Shown here one piece after another: positions 34,661-42,382 of a stretch of 44,622 nucleotides of DNA (positions are counted from its first letter, which is position 1; each line of letters begins with the position of its first letter). The DNA is taken from positions 1 through 44,622 of the forward strand of contig JAURKU010000004.1 of NCBI GenBank assembly GCA_030831605.1, read 5' to 3'. Origin of the DNA: Rhodoluna sp. (GTDB taxonomy: Bacteria; Actinomycetota; Actinomycetes; Actinomycetales; Microbacteriaceae). Made by a program: the position numbers and the translations under genes. The notes beneath the pieces are model-generated. The model saw only the letters and a program-made list of their open reading frames with translations. It made no database searches and had not been told where the DNA came from.

Positions 34661-34855
34661 ATGCCCACCTACAGTTACCGTTGCGATAGTTGTGTCGAAG
34701 AGTTTGAGGTTACTCAAGCAATCACCGACAAAGCTCTCGAGAAGTGCCCGAAGTGCTCTGGCAAGGTGGTTAAGATTTTTGGCAAGGTCGGTATCAGTTT
34801 CAAGGGAACCGGCTTTTACCGCACCGACAACACTGCTCCGCCTAAGACCGATTAG
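34661..34855 (+). CDS. FmdB family zinc ribbon protein
   Basis: 64 residues. 'PTYSYRCDSCVEEFEV' and 'EKCPKCSGKVVKIF' give two CxxC pairs of the FmdB/CxxC_CxxC_SSSS putative regulatory family, and the tail 'FKGTGFYRTDN' is also characteristic. Function unknown. It starts 4 bases after the cyclo-ligase stop, a common actinobacterial neighbour, and its last 4 bases overlap the convergent helicase-like gene. Confidence 0.93.
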   Translation: MPTYSYRCDSCVEEFEVTQAITDKALEKCPKCSGKVVKIFGKVGISFKGTGFYRTDNTAPPKTD

Positions 34856-37800
34856 CCCCAGTGCGGGGGTTTATCATCCCGTAGCCGCTGATCATTAGAA
34901 GATGGTGTATCTCCCCAAGCCTGATCAGTATCTTCAAAGACACGTTTGACCGGTTGGGTATTTAGCATGGTTGGCGTGATTTCAACTCCAAGGCGAATAC
35001 CAATTCGTTCGGCTACCGATTGTGGGTCGCTAAAGACCTCAAAGGAATAGACCCGCTGGTAGCTCCAGCCCAAATGGCGAAGCAGAGCAGGACGTAATCT
35101 GATTCTTTCGGTCAACGCTAAATCAGTATTTGACCAGTCTGGTTCAACAACCAGTGCCTGATTACCGTATGAGGCAACTAGTGGCAATCTCCTGCCAAAT
35201 CCTTCAACAACACGAATTCCAAATCGCTTTAACCTTCTGGATAAATCAGCCAGCATCGGATCCGAATCAAAAGTATCGGTTTCCTCAGCATCGTTATAGA
35301 TAGGTTTTAACAGCACTTCTAGATACTTACTAGCACTACCGTCCACAAGCTCCGGCAAATCATAAGCGCTGAAACAGCTAACAATTGTCATGCGATATCT
35401 AGCACTTACCAGCATGTTGGCCAGCCACCGTTTGGCATCTGCCTCGTTTAGCAAACCAAAATGAGGCAGGACCTTACCGTGACTGGTTCGACCGAAACCG
35501 ATACTGAATATAATCCGATCGGCCAACCGGTGGTTCAGATCGGAAAGGCTGGCAATCTCAAATTTCTCTCGACCGTGCTTTTGGAAAAATTCCATTAGTT
35601 CCGGCTTAGCCTCCAGAGCTAATTGCAGGCGAAGGTGCAGATTTTCGACGTGCAATTTGCTAGCGCTAACTACCAGAAGTGACTGTTCGGGATGGTTTAG
35701 CACATGCTCGGTGATCAGTTCGACTACTTTTTGAACTTCGGCATCTGGTGATTCCGTGCTGGCCGAGCGGTTGGCGTTTGGACGAGTATCGCCATCGACT
35801 ATGACTAGTTCTAAAGCGGACTTTCCATCAAATTCGTTAGCCGTCGGTTCAAGCTCAAGCCGACCCTGGTAGAACTCGCGGTTTAATAGTTGCCCGAACA
35901 GCTGGCCTTTTAGGCGGTAGGAAGTTTTGAGCACCTCTTTGTCAAAGCTCTTCGCAACAGTTTCAAAGCAACTTTCCAATTGGCTAGTGCCGTAATCAAG
36001 CTGGTCAACCCACTCCACCGTAAAGCCATCAGGCTCGGCAATCATCGGATCACCGAAGGCAATGATCTGTTTGCCCCTGATGATTCCGGCGAGGTTATCG
36101 CTTAGGGTTGTGCCCGCGGCATCCATAACAATTACCAGGTCAAAATCCGCTTCCGCAGTTAGTTCCTCGGACACCTCGTAAGGCGATGCGGCGATGTGAT
36201 TGGCTGTGCTCCCCCAAATGCCTCTAGTGGCAGCCGAAATTATCGGCAGTGAATCAACCCGCTGGCGCAGCAGAAGTTTCAGAGCGTCAGTCTGGCTCTG
36301 GTTGGCTTCGGTGGCATCAATAAAGGAAATCTTGCTTCGATAAGAAATCTCCCTACGTGCCTCCAACTGCATACGCTGATCCGCCTTGACGAAGTTAGAT
36401 TCGAGCTCGGCAAGGAATTCAGGTGAATAGCTAGCAAATGCATTGTCCCCGCTCAGAAGATACTCCAAGGCGGAAAGCCACCAGCACTGGTCAAACTCGG
36501 CAACCAGGTCCTCATTTTTGACTGCATTCGCTGCCAGCGAGCGAAGCAGGGCATCAAGGCCAGCTTCGCTGATTCTGGCGCGCAGATTGTTTTTAGCCAG
36601 CAGGTTATCAAGCGGTTTGGTCTGGGTTGCCAGGTTCTTTAGAGTTTGGCTGAGTAGCGCTATTTCTAGCTCAATCAGATTAGGTCTATCCGGATCAGGG
36701 TCGAGATGAGAATCGAGTTTTATCAAATCTGCAACAAGTGATTGGTAAATCACCTGAGCGTCATCGATACCCATCGGCACGGTCGGTCTAATTGGTTCAG
36801 TGCATAGCGTTTGCCATCTGGCTGCTTGCTCTTCAATTTGAATCAGCGAGGTGTGTAGATCTGGGACGCTAACACCAGCCCGAACATACTCTTTGACATG
36901 TTTACTCAAAGCCCTTCTGGTCTTGCCAGACATCGAGCTTTTCTCTTTACGCGGGCTAGTCGCCTGAATCAAATCAGTTAGCGGCCGATCAAATACCTCT
37001 GGTTTGAACCGATCCAAGGTGTTGCGAATGTTGATGAGTAACCGCAGATATTCCCCCCACTGCGCAACGTTGTGTGCTTTCGGGAAATGGACCTGGTCGG
37101 AAATTTCATCTAGCCTGGAACCGAAATTCGGTAGCACATCCTCGGCTAGCCGTTCGGCTAGAGCTACCGCTCTTGGCGCTTCCGCAGGGTCATCAAATTT
37201 GGCATTGAACCAGGGACTAATTTTGTTTTGCTCTTCGAACTCTCCTAGTTCGATCGCCTCCTGCAGTAGGGCTATTGCTTGGCTTCGATTTCTAGTTTCA
37301 AATAGCGCTGGCCCGATAATTCGGGCAGTCGTTTTAGGTGGTTTCGGTAATGCGCTGAGCACAGCTAGCTTCTCTAGAGCTTGACTAATGCTGATTCCTA
37401 ATACGGGATGTTCTAGATGCAAACTCTCGTAGTACTTCTCTAATTCGGCAATTGCCCGGTCACGCGCTGACCTCGCTGCAGCCATATCTGCTTGTTCTGA
37501 TTTTTCGAACCTGGAAATTGCCGAAACAAGATCCAGCCAGCAAGAGTGCGCTCTAACCAGTAATCCGTTTAATCCAAACTGTGAAAGCCGGTCAGCTAAT
37601 TCATTTAGTGTCTGCCGACGCGGGGCTAGAACCAGAGCCCTCTTCCCTTGAGAGCTAAGTGCACCGAGAATATTCGCAACTGTCTGGGTATAACCGGTAC
37701 CGGGCAGAGTCTCAACGGCAAAGTTATCGCCGTTTAGCGCTCTGCTGATAATTCTGCTCTGCTCCTGATCAGCATCGCCTGCCAACAGCGGAGCTAGCTT

Positions 37801-38490
37801 CTGCTCGTTGATGATTTCGCCGTTTATCTCAAGCAGCTTTTTTGCTAAATCATTTGGGCCACTTATTTCATTGAGCATCAAAGTCGGTGCAATAGTGGCG
37901 TTAGTAACGACCAGGGTTCGTTGTATTTCAAGTTCTGGAACAGCTTTGGTTGATTCGGAAACAAAACTCAATAGCGTAATCGGAGCTAAGTCACTCGAAT
38001 CAACATATAGCTTCAGTAGCCGGGTCACATCGAGGTTGATGTTGAACTCTCGTTTTAGAGTCAGAATCAATGCGGGGTTTACCATCGGGGATCCAGTTAG
38101 CACCAATTCAAAATCGGCACCCTTGCGAATGAGCTCGGCTTGCCACATCACTATCGGCATTCGGAGATCTAATTTCAGCGGGCTGAAATCCACTGCACCG
38201 GCAAGTAAGAAGAGGCTGTCGATTCCAAAGTTAGTGGCCAGCCGCTCACTTTTTAGCTTTATCCTTCTGGCCTCAGTAAGTGCCTTGGAATAAGCAATTG
38301 GGTCGCGGACTAGATTTACCAACAAGCCGCGGTGACTCTTAGTGAACAGGGAGAGGCCAACTGGATGGGCTCGCTCTAAATTGACTAGGCCGGAAACTTC
38401 TGTATCCAAATTGGTCAGCGGGTTAGGACCACCGATGGCTCGAACCTGTTCCAGCCAAATTTCAAAGCCCTGCTTGGATTTATCAGTCAT
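34852..38490 (-). CDS. Degenerate SF1 helicase-like protein with Vsr-like C-terminal domain
   Basis: 1212 residues. The N-terminal 240 residues are not recognised. Around 257-272 'FAVETLPGTGYTQTVANIL' is a Walker A loop with Tyr in place of the catalytic Lys; 'RALVLAPRRQTLNELADRL' is motif Ia; 'FDLVIVMDAAGTTL' replaces the DExx box with DAAG; 'IIAFGDPMIAEP' resembles motif III; 'HRLADRIIFSIGFGR' and 'ANMLVSARYRMTIVS' stand where motifs V and VI belong. The last 100 residues ('ALVVEPDWSNTDLALTERIR' and 'LRHLGWSYQRVYSFEVFSDP') look like the Vsr/MTES_1575 nuclease-like domain with altered catalytic residues. I infer a conserved actinobacterial, ATPase-impaired helicase-nuclease relative. TAGGCT lies 9 bases before the ATG. 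Confidence 0.8.
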   Translation of the reverse strand: MTDKSKQGFEIWLEQVRAIGGPNPLTNLDTEVSGLVNLERAHPVGLSLFTKSHRGLLVNLVRDPIAYSKALTEARRIKLKSERLATNFGIDSLFLLAGAVDFSPLKLDLRMPIVMWQAELIRKGADFELVLTGSPMVNPALILTLKREFNINLDVTRLLKLYVDSSDLAPITLLSFVSESTKAVPELEIQRTLVVTNATIAPTLMLNEISGPNDLAKKLLEINGEIINEQKLAPLLAGDADQEQSRIISRALNGDNFAVETLPGTGYTQTVANILGALSSQGKRALVLAPRRQTLNELADRLSQFGLNGLLVRAHSCWLDLVSAISRFEKSEQADMAAARSARDRAIAELEKYYESLHLEHPVLGISISQALEKLAVLSALPKPPKTTARIIGPALFETRNRSQAIALLQEAIELGEFEEQNKISPWFNAKFDDPAEAPRAVALAERLAEDVLPNFGSRLDEISDQVHFPKAHNVAQWGEYLRLLINIRNTLDRFKPEVFDRPLTDLIQATSPRKEKSSMSGKTRRALSKHVKEYVRAGVSVPDLHTSLIQIEEQAARWQTLCTEPIRPTVPMGIDDAQVIYQSLVADLIKLDSHLDPDPDRPNLIELEIALLSQTLKNLATQTKPLDNLLAKNNLRARISEAGLDALLRSLAANAVKNEDLVAEFDQCWWLSALEYLLSGDNAFASYSPEFLAELESNFVKADQRMQLEARREISYRSKISFIDATEANQSQTDALKLLLRQRVDSLPIISAATRGIWGSTANHIAASPYEVSEELTAEADFDLVIVMDAAGTTLSDNLAGIIRGKQIIAFGDPMIAEPDGFTVEWVDQLDYGTSQLESCFETVAKSFDKEVLKTSYRLKGQLFGQLLNREFYQGRLELEPTANEFDGKSALELVIVDGDTRPNANRSASTESPDAEVQKVVELITEHVLNHPEQSLLVVSASKLHVENLHLRLQLALEAKPELMEFFQKHGREKFEIASLSDLNHRLADRIIFSIGFGRTSHGKVLPHFGLLNEADAKRWLANMLVSARYRMTIVSCFSAYDLPELVDGSASKYLEVLLKPIYNDAEETDTFDSDPMLADLSRRLKRFGIRVVEGFGRRLPLVASYGNQALVVEPDWSNTDLALTERIRLRPALLRHLGWSYQRVYSFEVFSDPQSVAERIGIRLGVEITPTMLNTQPVKRVFEDTDQAWGDTPSSNDQRLRDDKPPHWG

Positions 38491-38498
38491 TAGGCAAC

Positions 38499-38505
38499 TA
38501 GCCTA
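38499..38505. promoter_or_regulatory. -10-like TAGCCTA for helicase-like gene, possibly both strands
   Basis: On the minus strand TAGGCT ends 9 bases before ATG 38490. The 7-mer is symmetric (TANNNTA), so TAGCCT on the plus strand could also start a transcript about 67 bases ahead of tRNA-Arg. The minus-strand use is better supported. Confidence 0.35.
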
Positions 38506-38577
38506 ACTTTCTCGAACCAATCGACATCGTAGGCTAGGCCTAGATTCGGGTAAGTTTGTAATTTGAAAAAGCATTTT

Positions 38578-38649
38578 GCCCTCGTAGCTCAGTGGATAGA
38601 GCAGTGGTTTCCTAAACCATGTGCGGAAGTTCGATTCTTCTCGGGGGCA
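38578..38649 (+). tRNA. tRNA-Arg (anticodon CCU)
   Basis: Cloverleaf: acceptor GCCCTCG/CGGGGGC (with wobble), D-stem GCTC/GAGC, anticodon stem GTGGT/ACCAT with loop TTCCTAA (anticodon CCT), T-arm GGAAG TTCGATT CTTCT. 72 nt, discriminator A, CCA not encoded. It sits between the helicase-like gene and the convergent HNH gene, 4 bases from the HNH stop. Confidence 0.96.
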
Positions 38650-38653
38650 CCGA

Positions 38654-39157
38654 TTAGGCAGCGTTGGATAAACGCAGATACTCATCCCATTCAGGTTCGA
38701 CGCGATCGGCTCCCCTGATCAACCAGGCTCCACCGGAAGGCATTTTTGGTGTGAAAGAGATTTGCCAGCCGAGTTCACTTAGGCTCTTATCGCCTTTGAT
38801 GTTGTTACAGCGAAGACAACATGCCACAAGGTTTTCCCAGCTGTCACTTCCACCGCGTGATTTCGGTTGCACGTGATCAACGGTATTAGCCGCTCGCTTG
38901 CAATAAGCACAGCGATAACCATCTCTGCGCAAAATTCCTCTTCGAGAAAGTGGAATGTTTCTAGAGCCTGGCACTCGAACATATCGACTTAGCAGAATCA
39001 CCGAAGGTAATTCGTATTCACCGGTTGCCGAGTGAACTTTTCTATCGGCTGAGCCTTCTAGCACAGTGGCCTTTTGATTTAGTACCAAAACGATTGCTCG
39101 CTTGAACGAGACCACAGCTAACGGCTCATAGCCGGCATTTAGAACCAAAGTACGCAA
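38654..39157 (-). CDS. HNH endonuclease
   Basis: 167 residues from a TTG with AAAGGA six bases upstream. The N-terminal part ('RTLVLNAGYEPLAVVSFKRA') is the family lead-in; the HNH core is 'CAYCKRAANTVDHVQPKSRG' with 'NLVACCLRCNNIKGDKS', giving two CxxC zinc pairs, the His of DHV and the Asn-Asn. This is a widespread single-domain actinobacterial HNH protein, not a mobile intron endonuclease as far as I can see. Role unknown. A leader peptide and terminator lie upstream on the same strand. Confidence 0.9.
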   Translation of the reverse strand: MRTLVLNAGYEPLAVVSFKRAIVLVLNQKATVLEGSADRKVHSATGEYELPSVILLSRYVRVPGSRNIPLSRRGILRRDGYRCAYCKRAANTVDHVQPKSRGGSDSWENLVACCLRCNNIKGDKSLSELGWQISFTPKMPSGGAWLIRGADRVEPEWDEYLRLSNAA

Positions 39158-39177
39158 TTGCTATCCTTTCGAAATCA

Positions 39178-39194
39178 CCTGCACGGATTGCAGG
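39178..39194 (-). other. Hairpin in HNH 5' leader
   Basis: A 6-bp perfect stem CCTGCA/TGCAGG with a 5-base loop lies between the attenuator-like terminator and the HNH ribosome binding site. On the plus strand TTTT follows it, but the stem is short for a terminator. Confidence 0.4.
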
Positions 39195-39223
39195 TTTTCG
39201 TTAAGTTAGCTATCTGCACCAAC

Positions 39224-39253
39224 AAAAAACGCGCCACCAACTAGTGGTGACGC
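39224..39253 (-). terminator. Terminator overlapping the end of the leader reading frame
   Basis: On the minus strand a 9-bp stem (GCGTCACCA/TGGTGGCGC, one G-T pair) with loop CTAGT is followed by GTTTTTT. The loop contains the TAG stop of the 30-codon frame, and the 5' arm encodes its last three codons. It stands 66 bases before the HNH start. Confidence 0.88.
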
Positions 39254-39333
39254 GCAGCGGCCAGTGCCTCACAGGGACAGGTTATATGAAGGTGCCAGAA
39301 CTTGTGCTTGGCGGGCACATGTCTAACTTTCAT
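39241..39333 (-). CDS. 30-residue histidine-rich small protein or leader peptide
   Basis: Too short for the ORF track. ATG 39333 is preceded by AGGAAGAG at 6 bases, one of the best ribosome binding sites in the window. The product begins 'MKVRHVPAKHKFWHLH', contains a Cys-Pro-Cys triplet and ends in His-His; 6 of 30 residues are His. There is no hydrophobic segment. Its stop lies in a terminator loop, so a ribosome ending translation would sit on the terminator's 5' arm. HNH follows downstream. I read it as a regulatory leader peptide, but an independent small metal-binding protein is equally possible. Confidence 0.55.
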   Translation of the reverse strand: MKVRHVPAKHKFWHLHITCPCEALAAARHH

Positions 39334-39442
39334 TGATCTCTTCCTGTTCGGGCAGATAAATAACTTGGATAAAGAGTAAGGCAAACACTGATTGGTACTT
39401 GGCAAACACACCGAACTAGAAAGTTAACGATTAGAGACGAAT

Positions 39443-40336
39443 TTAGTCGTTGACGACTCTTGCAAAGTAGTAACGGTCGGTGAAGATAGGGGCAAGCTTC
39501 ACTCGATCGCCACGCTGCGGTGCGTGGTAGAACATTCCGTTACCGGCATAAATACCCTGGTGGCTCAAGTTCGTCATGATGACTAGATCGCCTGGTCGAG
39601 CCTGGCTTCTAGGAATTCTTCTGACTCGGGGGTCGTAGGACTGGGCCATAACCGAGTGCGGTAAAAGCACTCCAAATTCTGAGAAAACTAGGCGGGTGTA
39701 ACCTGAACAGTCAAGACCAGTCGGCAACTCTCCACCAAGAACGTAAGGAACGCCAACATACTTTTGGGCAACCTTGAGGATATCCTCAGGGGTAAGCCGA
39801 TCGTAGTTAGGTGACTGGGCGTAATCCAGCGCGGTTAACCCCTTATAGCTCAGGTAATTGTTGCGGTTGGTCATACGCAGGATGTCTTCCGCAGACATCA
39901 TTTTGTAAGAACCACGCTCGTAGTTGACCGCGGTCTCTCTAATCAGGCTCAAAGTTTGGGCATCGGCACTGGCATCGGTTAGACCTGAAACGGCAGTCAC
40001 TGCAGGAGAGAAGGCGTACGCCGGCAGAGCTACCGTAGCAATTACACCAGCATTGAATGCCATGACCAGAGAGTTCTTAACCGAACCACGCTTACGAAAT
40101 GGCAGCTTGGGTTCAGCAGCGATGAATGTTCCAACCGCTGTTATTGGGTTGCTCGGTGGATTTGCTGCAAAATACTTTTTGTCGAGTTTGGCTGCCTTTT
40201 TTTCGGCGCGACGAGCGGCGCGAGATTGCTTTTTGCGCTCGCTTTCGCGGACCGAACGGCGACTGCGCAATTCAAAAGATTCGAGAATGTTTATCTCGAC
40301 ATCAGCGCGACGTCTACCTTCAGGCTTTTTTGCCAA
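39443..40336 (-). CDS. NlpC/P60 (C40) cell-wall peptidase
   Basis: 297 residues from a TTG with a near-perfect AAGGAGG. The first 60 residues are strongly basic and glutamate-rich (RR, KKQSR, KKAAKLDKK), followed by a hydrophobic stretch ending in 'ALPAYAFSPA' (about 90-112) that should act as a signal or anchor. The catalytic domain has 'YVGVPYVLGG', the nucleophile 'DCSGYTRLVFSEFG' and the His in 'SHQGIYAGNGMFYHAP'. It cleaves peptidoglycan stem peptides outside the membrane. The long charged N-terminus before the signal is unusual; it may keep the protein anchored. A 199-base leader precedes it. Confidence 0.93.
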   Translation of the reverse strand: MAKKPEGRRRADVEINILESFELRSRRSVRESERKKQSRAARRAEKKAAKLDKKYFAANPPSNPITAVGTFIAAEPKLPFRKRGSVKNSLVMAFNAGVIATVALPAYAFSPAVTAVSGLTDASADAQTLSLIRETAVNYERGSYKMMSAEDILRMTNRNNYLSYKGLTALDYAQSPNYDRLTPEDILKVAQKYVGVPYVLGGELPTGLDCSGYTRLVFSEFGVLLPHSVMAQSYDPRVRRIPRSQARPGDLVIMTNLSHQGIYAGNGMFYHAPQRGDRVKLAPIFTDRYYFARVVND

Positions 40337-40535
40337 ACTATCCTCCTTATCATCATCGGAATAATACTTCCGATCCTCTAGCGTTTAGTTAACACAACTC
40401 AAGGCGATGGAATTTGCTGTGTTCGCACCCGAATCTGGGTTGGCTGATTGCAGGTTCTATGATTTTACCGCGAAATGGCCTGCTGTTTCTCTTATCTAGG
40501 CCTCCGATGGCCATTTTCAGGCTATTTCCCTTTAT
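40337..40535 (-). other. 199-base leader region of the NlpC/P60 gene
   Basis: Between the dtxR stop and the TTG start. It contains TAAAAT on the minus strand (possible -10), an imperfect hairpin AACACA/TGTGTT, and a perfect 7-bp hairpin ATCGGAA/TTCCGAT (40355-40374) just before AAGGAGG. I could not match it to the ydaO c-di-AMP riboswitch or another class. The hairpin near the ribosome binding site could regulate translation. Confidence 0.4.
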
Positions 40536-41216
40536 TTAGGCCACTGAAACGAAAATATGCGCCACGTCAAAAGCCGTCAAAGCAAGCTTTTGACCGGTTT
40601 CTAGCACCGTAACCTCTACCCTTGCAGCTAGCTGACTGGCGGTGACTCTCGCCCCTGGGACAATTCCTGTGGCAGCCAAATGGGCGAGGGCATCGGGGTA
40701 AACCTGAAGCGGCTCTGCAATTCGCTTGATAATCACTTCTTGATCTAAATGCTCGATTAGCGGGGCAACTTCATCATGTAGTGCGGAGGATTTGGCCCGA
40801 CCGAGCATTTCAAGCCCAGGCACAGGATTACCAAAAGGCGAGATTTCGGAATCTGGGACAAGTTCCAGGATTCTAAGTTCCACCTGCTCGCTCATCACGT
40901 GCTCCCAGCGGCAAGCTTCTTCATGAACCAGGTGCCAATCAAGCCCAATCACTCTAGCCAGCAGTAGCTCGGCTAGCCGGTGCTTTCGCATCACCTCGGT
41001 GGCTAGTTTTCGACCGGACTCAGTTAGCTCTAGGTGGCGATCATTACTAACAATGACCAGACCGTTTTTCTCCATTCGAGCGACTGTCTCTGACACGGTA
41101 GGGCCGGATTGATCCAGACGCTCGGAGATTCTAGCTCGCATCGGGATATGGCCCTCTTCTTCGAGCTCGAGAATGGTCCGTAGATACATCTCGGTGGTGT
41201 CGATTAAATCACTCAT
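40536..41216 (-). CDS. dtxR: Iron-dependent DtxR/IdeR-type repressor
   Basis: Called from ATG 41216 (226 residues). Counting from there, the DtxR metal residues fall at the same numbers as in the diphtheria protein: Met10, His79, Glu83, His98, Cys102, Glu105 and His106. Cys102 marks the iron-sensing type rather than MntR. The winged helix spans about 1-75 ('ISERLDQSGPTVSETVARME'), dimerisation 76-140, and an SH3-like domain ends the chain. It represses iron-uptake genes when Fe(II) is plentiful. The 18 extra codons in the track are unsupported. Divergent from serC. Confidence 0.93.
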   Translation of the reverse strand: MSDLIDTTEMYLRTILELEEEGHIPMRARISERLDQSGPTVSETVARMEKNGLVIVSNDRHLELTESGRKLATEVMRKHRLAELLLARVIGLDWHLVHEEACRWEHVMSEQVELRILELVPDSEISPFGNPVPGLEMLGRAKSSALHDEVAPLIEHLDQEVIIKRIAEPLQVYPDALAHLAATGIVPGARVTASQLAARVEVTVLETGQKLALTAFDVAHIFVSVA

Positions 41217-41223
41217 TATTACA

Positions 41224-41229
41224 AGCCTA
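41224..41229 (-). promoter_or_regulatory. -10-like TAGGCT before dtxR
   Basis: On the minus strand TAGGCT is followed by 7 bases and ATG 41216, with no Shine-Dalgarno sequence at useful distance. Suggests a leaderless dtxR transcript. Confidence 0.4.
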
Positions 41230-41269
41230 ATCTTTCTCGGTATCTGCCTTGGACTAAACTTTTCTAACA

Positions 41270-42382
41270 ATGCCAGAAATCAAAATCCCCCAGGAGCTTA
41301 TCCCCCAAGACGCCCGCTTCGGCTGCGGGCCGTCCCGGATGCGCCTAGAGCAACTTCAAGCCTTCGCTACTGCCGGAGCCAAGCTCATGGGCACCTCGCA
41401 CCGTCAGGCTCCAATCAAAAACCTGGTTGCCGAGATTCAAAATGGGCTGCTGGAGCTATTCGGTAACCCGAGTGGATATGAGATCGCTCTGGGAAATGGT
41501 GGATCAACAGCTTTCTGGGATGTTGCCGCTTACAGTTTGGCCGAAGGCCCTAGCCAAGCTCTAGTGCACGGTGAATTTGGCGCTAAGTTCGCCAGCGCCT
41601 TAGCCGCACCATTTCTGGATAAACCCGAGGTTATCCAAGCTGAAGCAGGCTCCAGAAAAGACCTGATTGGAAGAGCTGGCATAAAGACATATGTCTATCC
41701 GCAGAATGAAACTTCAACCGGAGTTATCGCCCCGGTAAAGCGAGTTGCTGCCGATGCTGATGCGATCTTCTTGACCGATGCCACAAGCGCGGCTGGTGGT
41801 ATCGCTTTTGATGCTCTGGAGACAGATGTTTACTACTTTGCTCCGCAGAAAAACTTCGCCAGCGATGGCGGTTTATGGTTGGCATTACTCTCGCCACAGG
41901 CAATTGAGCGGGTTGAAAAAATCGCCAAGTCCGATCGATACATACCTGAATTTTTATCACTCAAAATTGCTCTGGATAATTCAAGGCTCAATCAGACCTT
42001 GAACACCCCGGCTCTGGCAACACTATTTTTACTGAATGAACAGGTGAAATATATAAATTCCTCCGGTGGGCTTAGCTGGGCGGACCAGCAAACCAGAAAG
42101 GCCTCCGCTTTATTAGGTGACTGGGTTAGAAAGACCAGCTATGTTGACTTTTTTGTGAAGGATGAGAGCCAGCGCTCCCAGGTTGTGGTGACCATGGATT
42201 TTGCTGAAAATATCGATGCGGCCGAAATAGTTAAGGTGCTGCGTCAAAACGGCATCGTCGATACCGACCCATACCGCAAGCTTGGTAAAAACCAGATGCG
42301 GGTGGCCACTTTTGTAAATAGCGATTTAGCTGATCTAGAAAAACTAACCAAAGCGATTGAATACGTTGTGGAGCGATTGTAG
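41270..42382 (+). CDS. serC: Phosphoserine aminotransferase
   Basis: 370 residues. 'RFGCGPSRMRLEQLQAFA' and 'GTSHRQAPIKNLVAEIQNG' are the N-terminal blocks of the actinobacterial SerC type; 'YYFAPQKNFASDGGLWLA' holds the PLP lysine. It converts 3-phosphohydroxypyruvate to phosphoserine with glutamate. The divergent interval to dtxR is 53 bases. Its stop overlaps the GTG of the DUF2530 gene by one base (TAGTG). Confidence 0.96.
   Translation: MPEIKIPQELIPQDARFGCGPSRMRLEQLQAFATAGAKLMGTSHRQAPIKNLVAEIQNGLLELFGNPSGYEIALGNGGSTAFWDVAAYSLAEGPSQALVHGEFGAKFASALAAPFLDKPEVIQAEAGSRKDLIGRAGIKTYVYPQNETSTGVIAPVKRVAADADAIFLTDATSAAGGIAFDALETDVYYFAPQKNFASDGGLWLALLSPQAIERVEKIAKSDRYIPEFLSLKIALDNSRLNQTLNTPALATLFLLNEQVKYINSSGGLSWADQQTRKASALLGDWVRKTSYVDFFVKDESQRSQVVVTMDFAENIDAAEIVKVLRQNGIVDTDPYRKLGKNQMRVATFVNSDLADLEKLTKAIEYVVERL

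Noticed and set aside
34852-38490. Helicase-nuclease as a phage-defence system
   Set aside because: No other defence genes around it, housekeeping neighbours, and degenerate ATPase motifs argue against a typical defence helicase.
38654-39157. HNH gene as part of a mobile intron or restriction system
   Set aside because: Single-domain, widespread actinobacterial protein; no intron boundaries, methylase or mobile-element genes nearby.
39178-39203. Plus-strand terminator CCTGCA...TGCAGG followed by TTTT
   Set aside because: Stem of only 6 bp and no plus-strand gene ends nearby except tRNA-Arg about 530 bases earlier; kept only as a leader hairpin.
40337-40535. c-di-AMP (ydaO) riboswitch before the NlpC/P60 gene
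   Set aside because: Expected for some actinobacterial wall hydrolases, but the conserved ydaO core could not be found; only generic hairpins are present.
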